A DNA stretch of 64,000 nucleotides, from the NCBI GenBank assembly GCA_039806955.1, contig JBDHQI010000009.1, positions 62,001 to 126,000 on the forward strand, written 5' to 3'. A program made the position numbers and the translations under genes. Positions 54,688 to 63,267 of this stretch are shown in pieces (position 1 is the first letter of the stretch; each line of letters starts with the position of its first letter). The stretch comes from JADLHS01 sp039806955 (GTDB taxonomy: Bacteria; Verrucomicrobiota; Verrucomicrobiia; Limisphaerales; JADLHS01). The notes under the pieces were generated by a model. The model saw only the letters and a list, made by a program, of their open reading frames with translations, had not been told where the DNA came from and ran no database searches.

Positions 54688-55311
54688 ATGAAAACCATTG
54701 GTCGTAAAATTACCGGTCTGGCTTTAATTGCGTTGGTCGCGGGTTGCGCCTCGCGCGGCGTCAAGAATCCTTCGGGCGTCCCGGTCACACGCATGAACGC
54801 GGATGAGCAGGGATTTGTCGCGGGCACTGGCGTTGAATCGCAGGATTTGGTGGCGGTGACCGATAAGATGGCGCGCAGCATCTTGGGCATTCAATCCATC
54901 GCCACCGCCGCGGCGCCGCCCATCATCGTGCTCGATCCAGTGGAGAACAAAACCCGTTTCCCCATCAACAAGGACATCTTTCTCACCCGCATCCGCACCG
55001 AACTGATTAAAAAGGCCGGCGGCAAGGTGACGTTCCTCGCCCGGGATCGGATGGCGGCGCTGGAGAAGGAACGCAACCTGAAACGCGAAGGCGCCGTGAC
55101 GGCGTCGAGCAATCCCCAGGCGCAGGAATTTGCCGGCGCGGACTATTTCCTGACGGGCACACTGGAAGGCATGTCCACCCGCACCTCGGCGGGAACGAGT
55201 GATTACATCCTGTACACCTTCCAACTCATCAACGCCCGCACCAGCGCCATCGTTTGGGAAGACAACGCGGAAATTAAGAAGCAGGGCTTGGAAGACGCGG
55301 CATATCGGTGA
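54688..55311 (+). CDS. lpoB: LpoB-type outer-membrane lipoprotein (PBP activator)
   Basis: The 207 residues begin with a lipoprotein signal (LIALVAGC) and an unstructured linker, then the LpoB domain: IIVLDPVENKTRFPINKDIF, LTRIRTELIKKAGGKV, FAGADYFLTGTLEG and IVWEDNAEIKKQG. In enterobacteria LpoB reaches through peptidoglycan to activate PBP1B. The downstream YcfL-like gene repeats the E. coli ycfL-ycfM(lpoB) association, here with a COG3014-like lipoprotein between them. The C-terminus is complete (LEDAAYR). Confidence 0.85.
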   Translation: MKTIGRKITGLALIALVAGCASRGVKNPSGVPVTRMNADEQGFVAGTGVESQDLVAVTDKMARSILGIQSIATAAAPPIIVLDPVENKTRFPINKDIFLTRIRTELIKKAGGKVTFLARDRMAALEKERNLKREGAVTASSNPQAQEFAGADYFLTGTLEGMSTRTSAGTSDYILYTFQLINARTSAIVWEDNAEIKKQGLEDAAYR

Positions 55312-55434
55312 AAAACCACGGCGAATTATCGAAGACGATTTAGGCTCGTTTTTAAAGTACAAGCAACCGGGAGAAACGCTGACCGTATTTGATCATGCGA
55401 GTACTTTATCGAAGTAGCGCAATGTTGTAGGTCA

Positions 55435-56613
55435 ATGAAACCACTCGTTTCAGGGTTGTTGCTTGTTAGCCTCCTTTTTTTCGCTGGCTGTGCTACGACC
55501 CAAACGCCTCAAATTCCCCTGACTGGCGACATCCTCGTGGACGGGCCGCGGATGATTGCGGAAGGCCCGGCGCGCGATCAGGTGCTTTGGCAGTATCGCA
55601 CGGCGGCAGCCGCACTGCGGCGCGGGCAATTCGAGGCCGCCAAACCTTTGCTGGATGCAGCGTTGGCGCGCCTGCAAGGCGTGTACGGCCCTGACTCCGA
55701 GGCGCGAAAATCACGCGGTATGTTCCAACGCGAATCGCACAAGACCTTCATCGGCGAACCGTACGAGCGCAGCATGGCGTATCTGTATCGCGGCATGATT
55801 TACTGGCGCGATGGGGAACTGGACAACGCCCGCGCCTGTTTTCGCAGCGCCGAGTTCGAGGACAGCGATGCTGAAAACCAGGAATACCAGGGCGACTGGG
55901 TGTTGCCGGATTACCTCGATGGTCTGGCCACGGTGAAATTGGGCGGCGACGGGCGTGATGCTTTGCAACGAGCCCGCGCCAACGCCAAGAACATCACCCT
56001 GCCCGATTACCAGCCGCAGGCGAACGTCTTGTGTTTTGTGGAATACGGCCCCGGACCGGAGAAATATCGCGCCGGAAGTTACGGTGAGGAATTGCGTTTC
56101 CGCGCGCGCCGATCAGAAATTTTTTCCGCCACGATAAAAACCGGCGCGATCGTCAAATCCGTGGCGCCCTGCGATGATTTGAATTTCCAAGCGACCACGC
56201 GCGGCGGGCGGCTCATGGATCACGTTCTGGCCAATAAAGCCGTGTTCAAAGGCACCACGGATTCCGCTGGCGACATGGCTTTGTTTGGTGGACTGGCAAC
56301 GGCCACGGTGAGTCGGGATCGCACCGTGCAAAGCGTCGGTCTGGGAGTGGCCCTGGCGGGTTTGATCGCCAAAGGCATTTCCTCAGCCGCCACGCCCGAG
56401 GCGGATATCCGTCAATGGAACAACCTGCCGCAATTCATCAGTTTCGCCTCGTTGAAATTAACGCCCGGCAACCATGTGCTGACGGTGGAATTCAATAACG
56501 CCGGCCGCGCTTCTCTTTCGTCCTTAACCAAAACCATCAACGTGAACGTGCGCGCGGATCGAGACACGGTCGTCTATGTCAGCGACAGTTCCACAACTCC
56601 CGAAAATCAATGA
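55435..56613 (+). CDS. COG3014-like lipoprotein with TPR-type repeats
   Basis: The 392 residues have a lipobox (LLFFAGC), a helical repeat region of about 170 residues (QYRTAAAALRRGQFEAAKPLLDAALARL and SMAYLYRGMIYWRDGELDNARACFRSA resemble TPRs), then a globular domain with KYRAGSYGEELRFRARRSE and IRQWNNLPQFISFASLKL. This layout matches COG3014 proteins that lie beside LpoB/YcfL genes in many Gram-negatives. Role unknown; an envelope scaffold is plausible. Its last codons overlap the YcfL-like start by an ATGA. Confidence 0.8.
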   Translation: MKPLVSGLLLVSLLFFAGCATTQTPQIPLTGDILVDGPRMIAEGPARDQVLWQYRTAAAALRRGQFEAAKPLLDAALARLQGVYGPDSEARKSRGMFQRESHKTFIGEPYERSMAYLYRGMIYWRDGELDNARACFRSAEFEDSDAENQEYQGDWVLPDYLDGLATVKLGGDGRDALQRARANAKNITLPDYQPQANVLCFVEYGPGPEKYRAGSYGEELRFRARRSEIFSATIKTGAIVKSVAPCDDLNFQATTRGGRLMDHVLANKAVFKGTTDSAGDMALFGGLATATVSRDRTVQSVGLGVALAGLIAKGISSAATPEADIRQWNNLPQFISFASLKLTPGNHVLTVEFNNAGRASLSSLTKTINVNVRADRDTVVYVSDSSTTPENQ

Positions 56614-57029
56614 ACGCAAAACATCTCCTTTTGATTCCACTGCTCGGCGCGATGCTGGCCACTGGTTGTCGCACCCATGATCGCGGCCCGTATCTGCCCG
56701 AGAACTCGAAGCGAGCCGCTTACGAAGACACTGAGCGCTTTGTGTTGCTCGATCCCGGCACGCAATACTCCGTCACCTGCTCCGGCATCAACGAACGCAC
56801 GCTGGAGGACGGTCGCTTGGAAATCACGACGCTGCTACGTAACCGCGAGAATCGGCGCATCGAGATCCAGGCCAACTGCGTTTTCAAAGATGGCAACATG
56901 ATGCCGATTGACGATGAAACTCCGTTTCAAGCCGTCATTTTGACGGAGAACGCCACGGAAGCGGTGAAGTTCACGTCCATGAATAATCGCGCGAAAAAGT
57001 ACACCGTTCGCGTGCGCCAGGCACGTTAA
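56610..57029 (+). CDS. YcfL/DUF1425-like lipoprotein
   Basis: The 139 residues begin with a lipoprotein signal (LIPLLGAMLATGC) and form a small beta-sandwich (RFVLLDPGTQYSVTCSG, RRIEIQANCVFKDG, AVKFTSMNNRAKKYTVRV) of the DUF1425/YcfL type. Function is unproven; co-occurrence with LpoB suggests a peptidoglycan-related envelope role. It overlaps the preceding gene by four bases and is convergent with the TPR gene that ends 21 bp downstream. Confidence 0.8.
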   Translation: MNAKHLLLIPLLGAMLATGCRTHDRGPYLPENSKRAAYEDTERFVLLDPGTQYSVTCSGINERTLEDGRLEITTLLRNRENRRIEIQANCVFKDGNMMPIDDETPFQAVILTENATEAVKFTSMNNRAKKYTVRVRQAR

Positions 57030-57050
57030 GCTGAAGTCGCCTGCCCCGAC

Positions 57051-57566
57051 TCACGCGTCGAGTTGGGGCGATTGGATTTCACCCCACAACTCCCGCAAGT
57101 CGTCATCGGCCAGCGCCATGGCGTGAATTGGTTGTGTACCGCCGATCTCGCAGGCGCGCCACAACCAGCGCCGCGCGGCGGGCAGATTGCCCAACCGGCA
57201 CTCGTAACACGCCAGGTTGAAGGCGATGGTGGCCTCGCGCGGAAATTTTTTTGCTGCCGGGATCAGAAAATCGCGCGCGGGTTCGATGCCGCCGCCGGTT
57301 TTGCGGCGCAGGGCGTACGCACAATGCAACCAACCCGCCGGTTCATCCGGCAGCGCGCGCACCAGTTGCTCGGCACATTGAAAGGCCGCGTCCCAATCCC
57401 GGTCCGCTGCCGCCAGGACGAAGCGCAAACTCAACACGGCCGGATGCGTTTGATTTTCCGGACTGATCGCCGCCAGTTCCATTCGCGCTTCCGTGGGATT
57501 GCCCAGTTCCAGCCAACCACACGCCGCGCTAACGTAATGTGCATCCGGATTTTCCAACGGTTTCAC
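57051..57566 (-). CDS. Small TPR-repeat protein
   Basis: From a GTG at 57566 the frame gives 171 residues of helical pairs with TPR character: VSAACGWLELGNPTEARMEL, AVLSLRFVLAAADRDWDAAF, AGWLHCAYALRRK, TIAFNLACYECRLGNLPAARRWLWRA. The frame is open from TTG 57653, whose extra 29 residues also look plausible, so the start is uncertain; GTG 57566 leaves 110 bp for the divergent pyrH promoter. No signal peptide, so probably cytosolic. Such proteins usually scaffold others; the partner is unknown. Confidence 0.72.
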   Translation of the reverse strand: MKPLENPDAHYVSAACGWLELGNPTEARMELAAISPENQTHPAVLSLRFVLAAADRDWDAAFQCAEQLVRALPDEPAGWLHCAYALRRKTGGGIEPARDFLIPAAKKFPREATIAFNLACYECRLGNLPAARRWLWRACEIGGTQPIHAMALADDDLRELWGEIQSPQLDA

Positions 57567-57676
57567 GCGCCGAACATAGGCACGCGGCGGCGCTTCGGCA
57601 ATGCCCTTTGATTTGACCTTGAGCGCGCGGACTGGTAGAACGCCGGACGACAAAAACGTCGCCGCCGCATCGTATT

Positions 57677-58402
57677 ATGAAAACCAGCGCCCAACCCAGA
57701 TATCGTCGCATCCTCCTTAAACTCAGCGGTGAAGCGCTGGGTGGCGAGGCGGGATTTGGCATCAACGCGCGCGAAATTCAGAGTATGGCGGAACAGGTGC
57801 GCGAGGTGCGCGACCTGGGCGTGGAAGTCGTTGTGGTACTCGGCGGGGGGAACATCTTCCGCGGTTTGGCGGGGAGCGAGAAGGGCATTGAGCGCGCCAC
57901 CGGCGATTACATGGGCATGTTGGCCACCATCATCAACTCGCTCGCTTTGCAGGATGCGCTCGAAAAAATCGGGGTGGCCACGCGGGTGCAAACGGCCATC
58001 GCCATGCCGCAGGTGGCGGAAACCTTCATCCGCCGCCGCGCCGTGCGGCATCTGGAAAAAGGCCGCGTGGTCATTTTTGGCGGCGGTACGGGCAACCCCT
58101 ACTTCTCCACCGACACCGCCGCGGCCCTGCGCGCGACGGAAATCGGCGCGGAAGTCATCTTGAAAGCCACCAAGGTGGATGGCATCTACGAGAGCGACCC
58201 CAAAAAAGATCCGGCCGCCCGACGCTACCCGCAGATCACTTACCTGGAATGTTTGCAGAAACAGCTCAAGGTGATGGACGCCACCGCCTTCTCGCTTTGC
58301 ATGGACAACAAAATGCCCATCATCGTCTTCGATTTTTTCAAACCGCACAACCTGAAGCGCGTGGTGCTGGGCGAGTCCGTCGGCACGGTGGTGACGGGAT
58401 GA
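57677..58402 (+). CDS. pyrH: UMP kinase (hexameric, bacterial type)
   Basis: The 241 residues match bacterial UMP kinase throughout: ILLKLSGEALGGEAGFGI, VVVLGGGNIFRGL, RATGDYMGMLATIINSLAL, FGGGTGNPYFSTDTAAALRA and KATKVDGIYESDP. It phosphorylates UMP to UDP in pyrimidine nucleotide synthesis and is usually feedback-controlled by UTP and GTP. In many bacteria pyrH lies between tsf and frr; neither is here, and mutM follows by 19 bp instead, so the pair is likely one transcript. Confidence 0.96.
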   Translation: MKTSAQPRYRRILLKLSGEALGGEAGFGINAREIQSMAEQVREVRDLGVEVVVVLGGGNIFRGLAGSEKGIERATGDYMGMLATIINSLALQDALEKIGVATRVQTAIAMPQVAETFIRRRAVRHLEKGRVVIFGGGTGNPYFSTDTAAALRATEIGAEVILKATKVDGIYESDPKKDPAARRYPQITYLECLQKQLKVMDATAFSLCMDNKMPIIVFDFFKPHNLKRVVLGESVGTVVTG

Positions 58403-58421
58403 TCCGATCGGAACAAGCCGC

Positions 58422-59276
58422 ATGCCGGAGCTGCCCGAAGTTGAAGTCCTGGTGCGTCATCTGCGTCCGCTGTTGCGCGGCAAACGGATCCGCGCCGTCA
58501 CCGTCCACCGGAAGAAAGTCATCCGACCGGACACCCCGCGGCGGTTGCGACGCGTGTTGACCGGGGCCACCTTTCAGGGCGTGCAGCGGCGCGGCAAGTA
58601 TCTGCTGTTTCAATTGCAACGAAGGGGCAGCCACCCTCCGGTGCTGCTGACCGGCCACCTGGGCATGAGCGGGCGGATGTTTTTGACCCGCAACCCGGCC
58701 CCGTTGCCCAAACACGCCGCCGTCGTGCTGGATTTGGGCCGTGAACGGTTCATTTACGAGGACCCACGCTACTTTGGCCGCCTCAGCTTGAAGGTGGAGG
58801 CGGTCAAGCGGCTCGGTCCGGAACCCCTGAGCCGCAAGTTTACGCCGGCAGTCTTTGCCGCCGCCCTGACGGACTCCCGGCGCGCCATCAAGGTTTGTTT
58901 GTTGGATCAGAACCTTGTGGCCGGCATCGGCAACATCTATGCCAGCGAAGCATTGCACCGGGCCCGCATCAACCCATGCTGCCCGGCGGGCGGATTGACA
59001 GTCCGGCAGCGGCACACGCTCTGGCGCGCCATGCGGGCGGTGTTGACGGAGGCCATCCGCTTCGGCAGCACGGTGCCGCTGCACCACGGACCGGGCGGGC
59101 GAAGCCAGGGCCGGTTGTTTTACTACGGGCTGCGGACGGAAACGCCCCGGTATTACCGGGAATGCCTGCAGGTTTACGACCGGGCGGGGCAGCCCTGCCG
59201 CCGCTGTCGCACCCCCATTGAACGCCTGGTTCAGGCGGGGCGCAGCACTTTTTATTGCCCGCAATGCCAGCGGTGA
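58422..59276 (+). CDS. mutM: Formamidopyrimidine-DNA glycosylase (Fpg/MutM)
   Basis: The 284 residues begin MPELPEVEVL with the catalytic Pro2 and Glu3, carry the conserved Lys in RGKYLLF, the HLGMSGRM beta-hairpin, the H2TH helix LLDQNLVAGIGNIYASEAL, and a C-terminal zinc finger (CRRC..FYCPQC). The enzyme excises oxidised purines such as 8-oxoguanine and cuts the backbone. The length is normal. It follows pyrH by 19 bp. Confidence 0.96.
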   Translation: MPELPEVEVLVRHLRPLLRGKRIRAVTVHRKKVIRPDTPRRLRRVLTGATFQGVQRRGKYLLFQLQRRGSHPPVLLTGHLGMSGRMFLTRNPAPLPKHAAVVLDLGRERFIYEDPRYFGRLSLKVEAVKRLGPEPLSRKFTPAVFAAALTDSRRAIKVCLLDQNLVAGIGNIYASEALHRARINPCCPAGGLTVRQRHTLWRAMRAVLTEAIRFGSTVPLHHGPGGRSQGRLFYYGLRTETPRYYRECLQVYDRAGQPCRRCRTPIERLVQAGRSTFYCPQCQR

Positions 59277-59473
59277 ATTGCCCGGATTTTTCAGTGTAAA
59301 TTTACGCTTGAAGTTAGCCGTTGTTTTGCCAAAGTCAGCCCGTCTGATAGATAGCTTGTCGCTGCCACGACATGGTGAATCTTCAAGTGAACTTGGTTCA
59401 GTGATGATTTGAAACCCGGCGGTCGGGAACAGTGTGGAGTAAGCAGAGTTGGTCTCGGACAGTTAAACATCAC

Positions 59474-59806
59474 ATGAGCACAAAGTTGTTTGTAGGAAAT
59501 CTTTCCTTCAAAACCACTGAAAACGACCTTCAAGACGCCTTTGCCGCCTTCGGCGGCGTCGTGGAGGCCAACATCATGATGGACCGCATGACGGGCCGCC
59601 CTCGCGGGTTCGCGTTCGTCACGATGGCGAGTCAGGAAGAAGCCGAAAAAGCAATCGAAGGATTACACGGAAAGGAAATTGATGGTCGGGCATTGACCGT
59701 CAATATTGCGCGTCCACGCGAAGAACGTCCGGCGGGCGGCGGCGGGCGCGGACCGCGCCGGGACTTCGGCGGCCGGGGCGATCGCGGCGATCGGGGCGGA
59801 CGTTAA
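59474..59806 (+). CDS. RRM RNA-binding protein (cyanobacterial Rbp/cold-shock type)
   Basis: From ATG 59474 the 110 residues carry one RRM with RNP2 KLFVGNLSF and RNP1 RGFAFVTM, and a Gly/Arg-rich tail (ERPAGGGGRGPRRDFGGRGD). Such small proteins bind RNA non-specifically and are commonly cold-induced chaperones or mRNA stabilisers. A longer frame from 59432 is rejected because the RRM begins right at this ATG. It has a ~200-bp leader and a strong terminator at 59834-59864, so it is a single-gene unit. Confidence 0.92.
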   Translation: MSTKLFVGNLSFKTTENDLQDAFAAFGGVVEANIMMDRMTGRPRGFAFVTMASQEEAEKAIEGLHGKEIDGRALTVNIARPREERPAGGGGRGPRRDFGGRGDRGDRGGR

Positions 59807-59833
59807 TCATTACGCCGCTGGGATTTTTTCAGG

Positions 59834-59864
59834 CGGGATCCAGTGAAAGCTGGGTCCCGTTTTT
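59834..59864 (+). terminator. Rho-independent terminator of the RRM gene
   Basis: cgggatccag (59834-59843) pairs with ctgggtcccg (59850-59859) with one G-T wobble, a 6-nt loop, and a run of Ts (59860-59864) directly after. It lies 28 bp past the stop. Confidence 0.9.
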
Positions 59865-59979
59865 CTGTTCACCACCATCTCCGTCACCCCGCCGCAACGC
59901 ACCATTGAACCTCGTGATATGAGCGACCTGCCGTCCTCCAGAGATTGACCGCAACTGAAAATCTTCCGATGCTCTTCCC

Positions 59980-61209
59980 GTGTTGAATCCGACTCCGCTT
60001 CAAACCTACCTGGAAACCCAACTGCCCGACGCGCTCGAATTGCTGCGGCGAATGGTGGCCATCAACAGCTTCACTCTGAATCGTGAAGGCGTGAATCGCT
60101 TGGCGCGGTTCACGGCGGAATGTTTCGCCCCCTTGGGGTTTACGGCTGAATATGTCAATCCCACCAATCCGCAGTATGGACAGCATCTGGTATTGACGCG
60201 TCCCGGCAACGGAAAGCAAAGCATCATGATGGTGTCACATCTGGACACCGTGTTTCCGCCGGGGGAAGAAATGCGCAATAATTTTCATTGGTCGGTGGAA
60301 GGAGACCGCATTTTTGGTCCGGGCACCAACGATATCAAGGGCGGCACCATGATGATGTGTCTGGTGCTAAAGGCGCTCCAGGCGCAGGCTCGGGAACTTT
60401 TCGAGCGAGTAACCTGGAAACTGTTCCTCAATTCAGCCGAGGAAATGTTCTCGCCGGACTTTGGAACGGTGTGCCGGGAGCGACTGGATAAAAACACCCT
60501 GGCCGCACTGATTTTTGAGGCGGAGGGACGGTTGGGGCAGGATCGGTTGGTGGTGCTGGCACGCAAAGGTCGTGCAACGTGGCGGGTAACGGTCACCGGA
60601 CGCGGCGCGCACGCCGGGGGCAAACATCCGCACGGTTGTAACGCCATTGTGCAACTCGGCCAACTGCTGCCGCGCCTCGCGGCCATCACGGACTATTCGC
60701 GTGAACTGACCGTCAACGTGGCCACTGTAACCGGCGGCACGGTGCTGAATCGGGTGCCGCATGAAGCGGTGATCGAGGGCGAATTGCGCGCCTTCGATGC
60801 GACGACCTACCAACACGGCGTCAATCAACTACTCGCGCTGGCTGGGCCAGGCGAAGTCAGCAGTCCTGCGGATGGTTTCCGCAGTCAGATCCAAGTGGAA
60901 ATCCTCACCGAAGCACGTCCCTGGCCGCGCAATGCCGACACGGACCGGTTGGGCGAGATTTGGATGCAAGCCGGACGCGAGTTAAACCTTCCCGTCAGCG
61001 GTCATCAACGCGGCGGATTGAGTGACGGCAACCAGATTTGGGATGTTGTCCCCACGCTGGATGGGCTTGGCCCCTGGGGCGATGGGGATCACTGTTCCGA
61101 ACGCAGCGCGGACGGCTCAAAATTGCCCGAATTCGTGGAAATCAGTGGCATCATTCCGAAGGCTTTGCTGAATGTGACGGCAATTTCCAAGCTGATCGCC
61201 AACGCGTAA
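59980..61209 (+). CDS. M20-family metallopeptidase (CPG2/ArgE-like)
   Basis: The 409 residues (GTG start) carry the M20 zinc-ligand pattern: VSHLDTVFPPG (His/Asp), GTNDIKGG (bridging Asp), SAEEMF (Glu-Glu), EAEGR, and a C-terminal GDGDHCSE. The central lid domain has GRGAHAGGKHPHGCNAI. Family members hydrolyse peptides, N-acyl amino acids or folyl-glutamate; the carboxypeptidase G2-like signature cannot fix the substrate. It is cytosolic by lack of a signal peptide and monocistronic here. Confidence 0.88.
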   Translation: MLNPTPLQTYLETQLPDALELLRRMVAINSFTLNREGVNRLARFTAECFAPLGFTAEYVNPTNPQYGQHLVLTRPGNGKQSIMMVSHLDTVFPPGEEMRNNFHWSVEGDRIFGPGTNDIKGGTMMMCLVLKALQAQARELFERVTWKLFLNSAEEMFSPDFGTVCRERLDKNTLAALIFEAEGRLGQDRLVVLARKGRATWRVTVTGRGAHAGGKHPHGCNAIVQLGQLLPRLAAITDYSRELTVNVATVTGGTVLNRVPHEAVIEGELRAFDATTYQHGVNQLLALAGPGEVSSPADGFRSQIQVEILTEARPWPRNADTDRLGEIWMQAGRELNLPVSGHQRGGLSDGNQIWDVVPTLDGLGPWGDGDHCSERSADGSKLPEFVEISGIIPKALLNVTAISKLIANA

Positions 61210-61293
61210 CTCCGGCCGATCCACAATCACTGCTTGTGCAGGCGTCAGCGGATTGCGTTCCGGGAGATCCCCGGAAAAATCCTTGGCACTTCC

Positions 61294-61327
61294 GCCTTGC
61301 AAACCTCCTTGAGACTCCATGCAAGGC
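61294..61327. promoter_or_regulatory. Dyad upstream of the sigma-54 promoter, candidate activator site
   Basis: gccttgca (61294-61301) and tgcaaggc (61320-61327) form an 8-bp perfect inverted repeat with an 18-bp spacer. It ends about 53 bp before the -24 element at 61380, the range where NtrC-type activators bind. That it is an upstream activating sequence is inference. Confidence 0.45.
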
Positions 61328-61379
61328 AACCTTGGGTAGAACCAGGACACCTCCTTGCACTGAGGCCCATAAAACGGCT

Positions 61380-61394
61380 TGGCACGGACGTTGC
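61380..61394 (+). promoter_or_regulatory. Sigma-54 (RpoN) -24/-12 promoter
   Basis: The sequence tggcacggacgttgc matches the consensus TGGCAC-N5-TTGC exactly, with GG (61381-61382) and GC (61393-61394) separated by 10 bp as required. The expected transcription start, 12 or so bases beyond, lies about 25 bp before ATG 61430 and leaves room for the ggagg Shine-Dalgarno element near 61419. It drives the 91-residue protein. Confidence 0.85.
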
Positions 61395-61429
61395 GAGGAT
61401 ATGGACGCAACGAACATTCGGAGGCGTAT

Positions 61430-61705
61430 ATGAAGTTCAAAGTCGAAGTTGGCGAAATCGAAAAAAATCAAATCGAATTCAACCACAACCAACTCATGGG
61501 AATGTTATCCATCAAGGTGAACAAAAAAACGGTGCTCAAAAACGCCCGGCTGCTCAACGAACCGGAGCGCGAGGTATTTCAATTCGTCGTGGGGCAGATG
61601 GAACGTTCCGAAATCCGCATTGAAAAATTGCGACGGCAGCTGTTCGGCACCCGCAACACCGTGTATGTGGACAACCGGCTGGTACGCGTTTTTGAAGGCG
61701 TCTGA
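61430..61705 (+). CDS. Sigma-54-dependent 91-residue protein, unknown function
   Basis: I do not recognise a family. ATG 61430 lies ~7 bp after a good ggagg ribosome site, so a longer frame to 61379 is rejected. The protein reads as alternating beta-strands and turns with no signal peptide: MKFKVEVGEIEKNQIEFNHN, QLMGMLSIKVNKKTVLKNAR, then REVFQFVVGQMERSEIRIEK and NTVYVDNRLVRVFEGV. The strand pattern (short strand, N-H-N turn, K-V-N/D turn) faintly recalls FAIM1-like beta-sandwiches, but this is weak. It is the only gene behind the sigma-54 promoter here; the GNAT gene begins 69 bp downstream and may be co-transcribed. Confidence 0.78.
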   Translation: MKFKVEVGEIEKNQIEFNHNQLMGMLSIKVNKKTVLKNARLLNEPEREVFQFVVGQMERSEIRIEKLRRQLFGTRNTVYVDNRLVRVFEGV

Positions 61706-61774
61706 TGCGGCTCCTTTTCCGAGGGCCGTCCGTTTTCCATTGGCGGCGGCATTGATACGGGAAATACTGCGGAC

Positions 61775-62332
61775 GTGTCTGAAACGACTGAAGCCGTCCC
61801 CACGCAAGAATGGCTTGGCGCACACCGCCTGCCGGACCAGCGCCTGGTGCGTTTCCGTCGCATCCAGTCGAGCGATGAAGCGCTGATTACCACTGCCATC
61901 AATTCCGCCTCGCCGGAAACACTGCTGCACCGCTTCTTCAGCCCGGTCCGTCAGGTATCGCCGGAAATGCTGCGCCGCATGCTCAGCTTCGATCCGCAGC
62001 GTGAAACCTGCATTGTGGGTTTGGTTGAAACAACGACAGATCCGCGCCTGATTTGCGGCGCGCGGTATGTAAAATTAGCGGCGACCAGCCGGGCGGAAAT
62101 CGCCCTTACCGTACATGACGATTTTCAGCGGGCAGGCCTCGGCATTTTCATGCTGCGCCTGCTGGCCCGACTCGCCACCCACGATGACGTGAAATTTTTT
62201 ACCGCTGAAGTCCTGAGCAGCAATGACAAGATGTTGCGGTTGTTGCGCAAAATTTCGGCGGGTGGCGGTCAGGGAGCATGGTCTGGTGAAGTTTATCACG
62301 CTGAAATTCCCATCAGGCAACTGCTCCACTGA
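61775..62332 (+). CDS. GNAT-family N-acetyltransferase
   Basis: The 185 residues (GTG start) show the GNAT pattern: an N-terminal strand RLVRFRRIQSSDEALI, substrate helix LLHRFFSPVRQVSPEMLRRM, and the acetyl-CoA loop VHDDFQRAGLGIFMLRLLA (Q/R-x-x-G-x-G). It resembles the GNAT domain of PatZ-type lysine acetyltransferases, but lacks their large CoA-ligase portion. Target unknown. It lies 69 bp after the sigma-54-driven gene and ends 17 bp from the convergent UDG gene. Confidence 0.82.
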   Translation: MSETTEAVPTQEWLGAHRLPDQRLVRFRRIQSSDEALITTAINSASPETLLHRFFSPVRQVSPEMLRRMLSFDPQRETCIVGLVETTTDPRLICGARYVKLAATSRAEIALTVHDDFQRAGLGIFMLRLLARLATHDDVKFFTAEVLSSNDKMLRLLRKISAGGGQGAWSGEVYHAEIPIRQLLH

Positions 62333-62349
62333 CCCCGACATCGCACGGG

Positions 62350-63267
62350 TCACTTCAACGAAAAGTAACCGCGTTGCCGCGAACTGATGGGCAGGTCCAA
62401 TTTCTCCATCACTTGCAGCATGTCCTCCCAGACCGCGCGCTTGTCCTTCATTGAGTTGGTGCGGAGCAAATATGCGGGATGAAACGTGGGCATGAGAGGA
62501 AGACCGCGATATTCCATCCAATGACCGCGAGACTTGGTGATGGGAACCGGACATCCCAGCAACCCTTTGATGGCAACTGCACCCAGTGCCACCAGCACCT
62601 TGGGCTGGATGAGATCAATCTGCTCATGCAAATAAGGCAGGCAGGTGGCCATTTCCTCGTCGGTAGGCTGCCGGTTTCCGGCTTTCTGTTGCGGCGTGTC
62701 AGGACGACATTTCAGCACGTTGGCGATGTACACATCGCTCCGTTTCAAGCCCATCGTCTCAATGATCTTGGTGAGTAATTGCCCGGCCTTGCCGACGAAC
62801 GGTTCGCCCTGCTCATCTTCATCCGCTCCCGGCGCCTCGCCGACGAACATCAGTTGCGCATCAATGTTGCCCGTTCCAAAGACCACTGATTTGCGGGTGG
62901 CGACCAAATGCGGACACTTCACACAGGCCAGCACCCGTTTTCGTAATTCAGCGTAAGCGACAACTTTGTCTGGGTTGTTGGGAGAAATCGGGATCAGTTG
63001 GCTTTGCGGAGTCACCGGCACGGCTGGAATCACGATTGTAGTGGCGGGTAGCGGCGGCTGCGGCATCGTCGCCCGGCGCACTGCTGGTGAAATCTTCGAA
63101 ACAGCCCGCGAAGCGGACGTTGCCGTCGGGGGCGAAATTTTTTGGACTGGAGCGAACAGCGCCCGCACCGCTTCCGCCGACACGGTGATTTGTCGCTGCC
63201 CTTGATTCCGCCGGTGCTCCAGGTAGCGAATCGTGCTGTCCAGCAATTGTACGTAAGCCGATTGCAT
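62350..63267 (-). CDS. Uracil-DNA glycosylase, family 4-like (Fe-S)
   Basis: The 305 residues have a disordered Pro/Ser/Thr-rich N-terminus (to about 100) and then a UDG fold with GEAPGADEDEQGEPF, FVGKAGQLLTKII, VYIANVLKCRP and a late MPTFHPAYLLR motif. Four cysteines (CVKC, KCR, TCLP) are placed as in [4Fe-4S] family 4/5 enzymes, which remove uracil from DNA. The N-terminal extension is longer than in most members. It is convergent with the GNAT gene. Confidence 0.88.
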   Translation of the reverse strand: MQSAYVQLLDSTIRYLEHRRNQGQRQITVSAEAVRALFAPVQKISPPTATSASRAVSKISPAVRRATMPQPPLPATTIVIPAVPVTPQSQLIPISPNNPDKVVAYAELRKRVLACVKCPHLVATRKSVVFGTGNIDAQLMFVGEAPGADEDEQGEPFVGKAGQLLTKIIETMGLKRSDVYIANVLKCRPDTPQQKAGNRQPTDEEMATCLPYLHEQIDLIQPKVLVALGAVAIKGLLGCPVPITKSRGHWMEYRGLPLMPTFHPAYLLRTNSMKDKRAVWEDMLQVMEKLDLPISSRQRGYFSLK

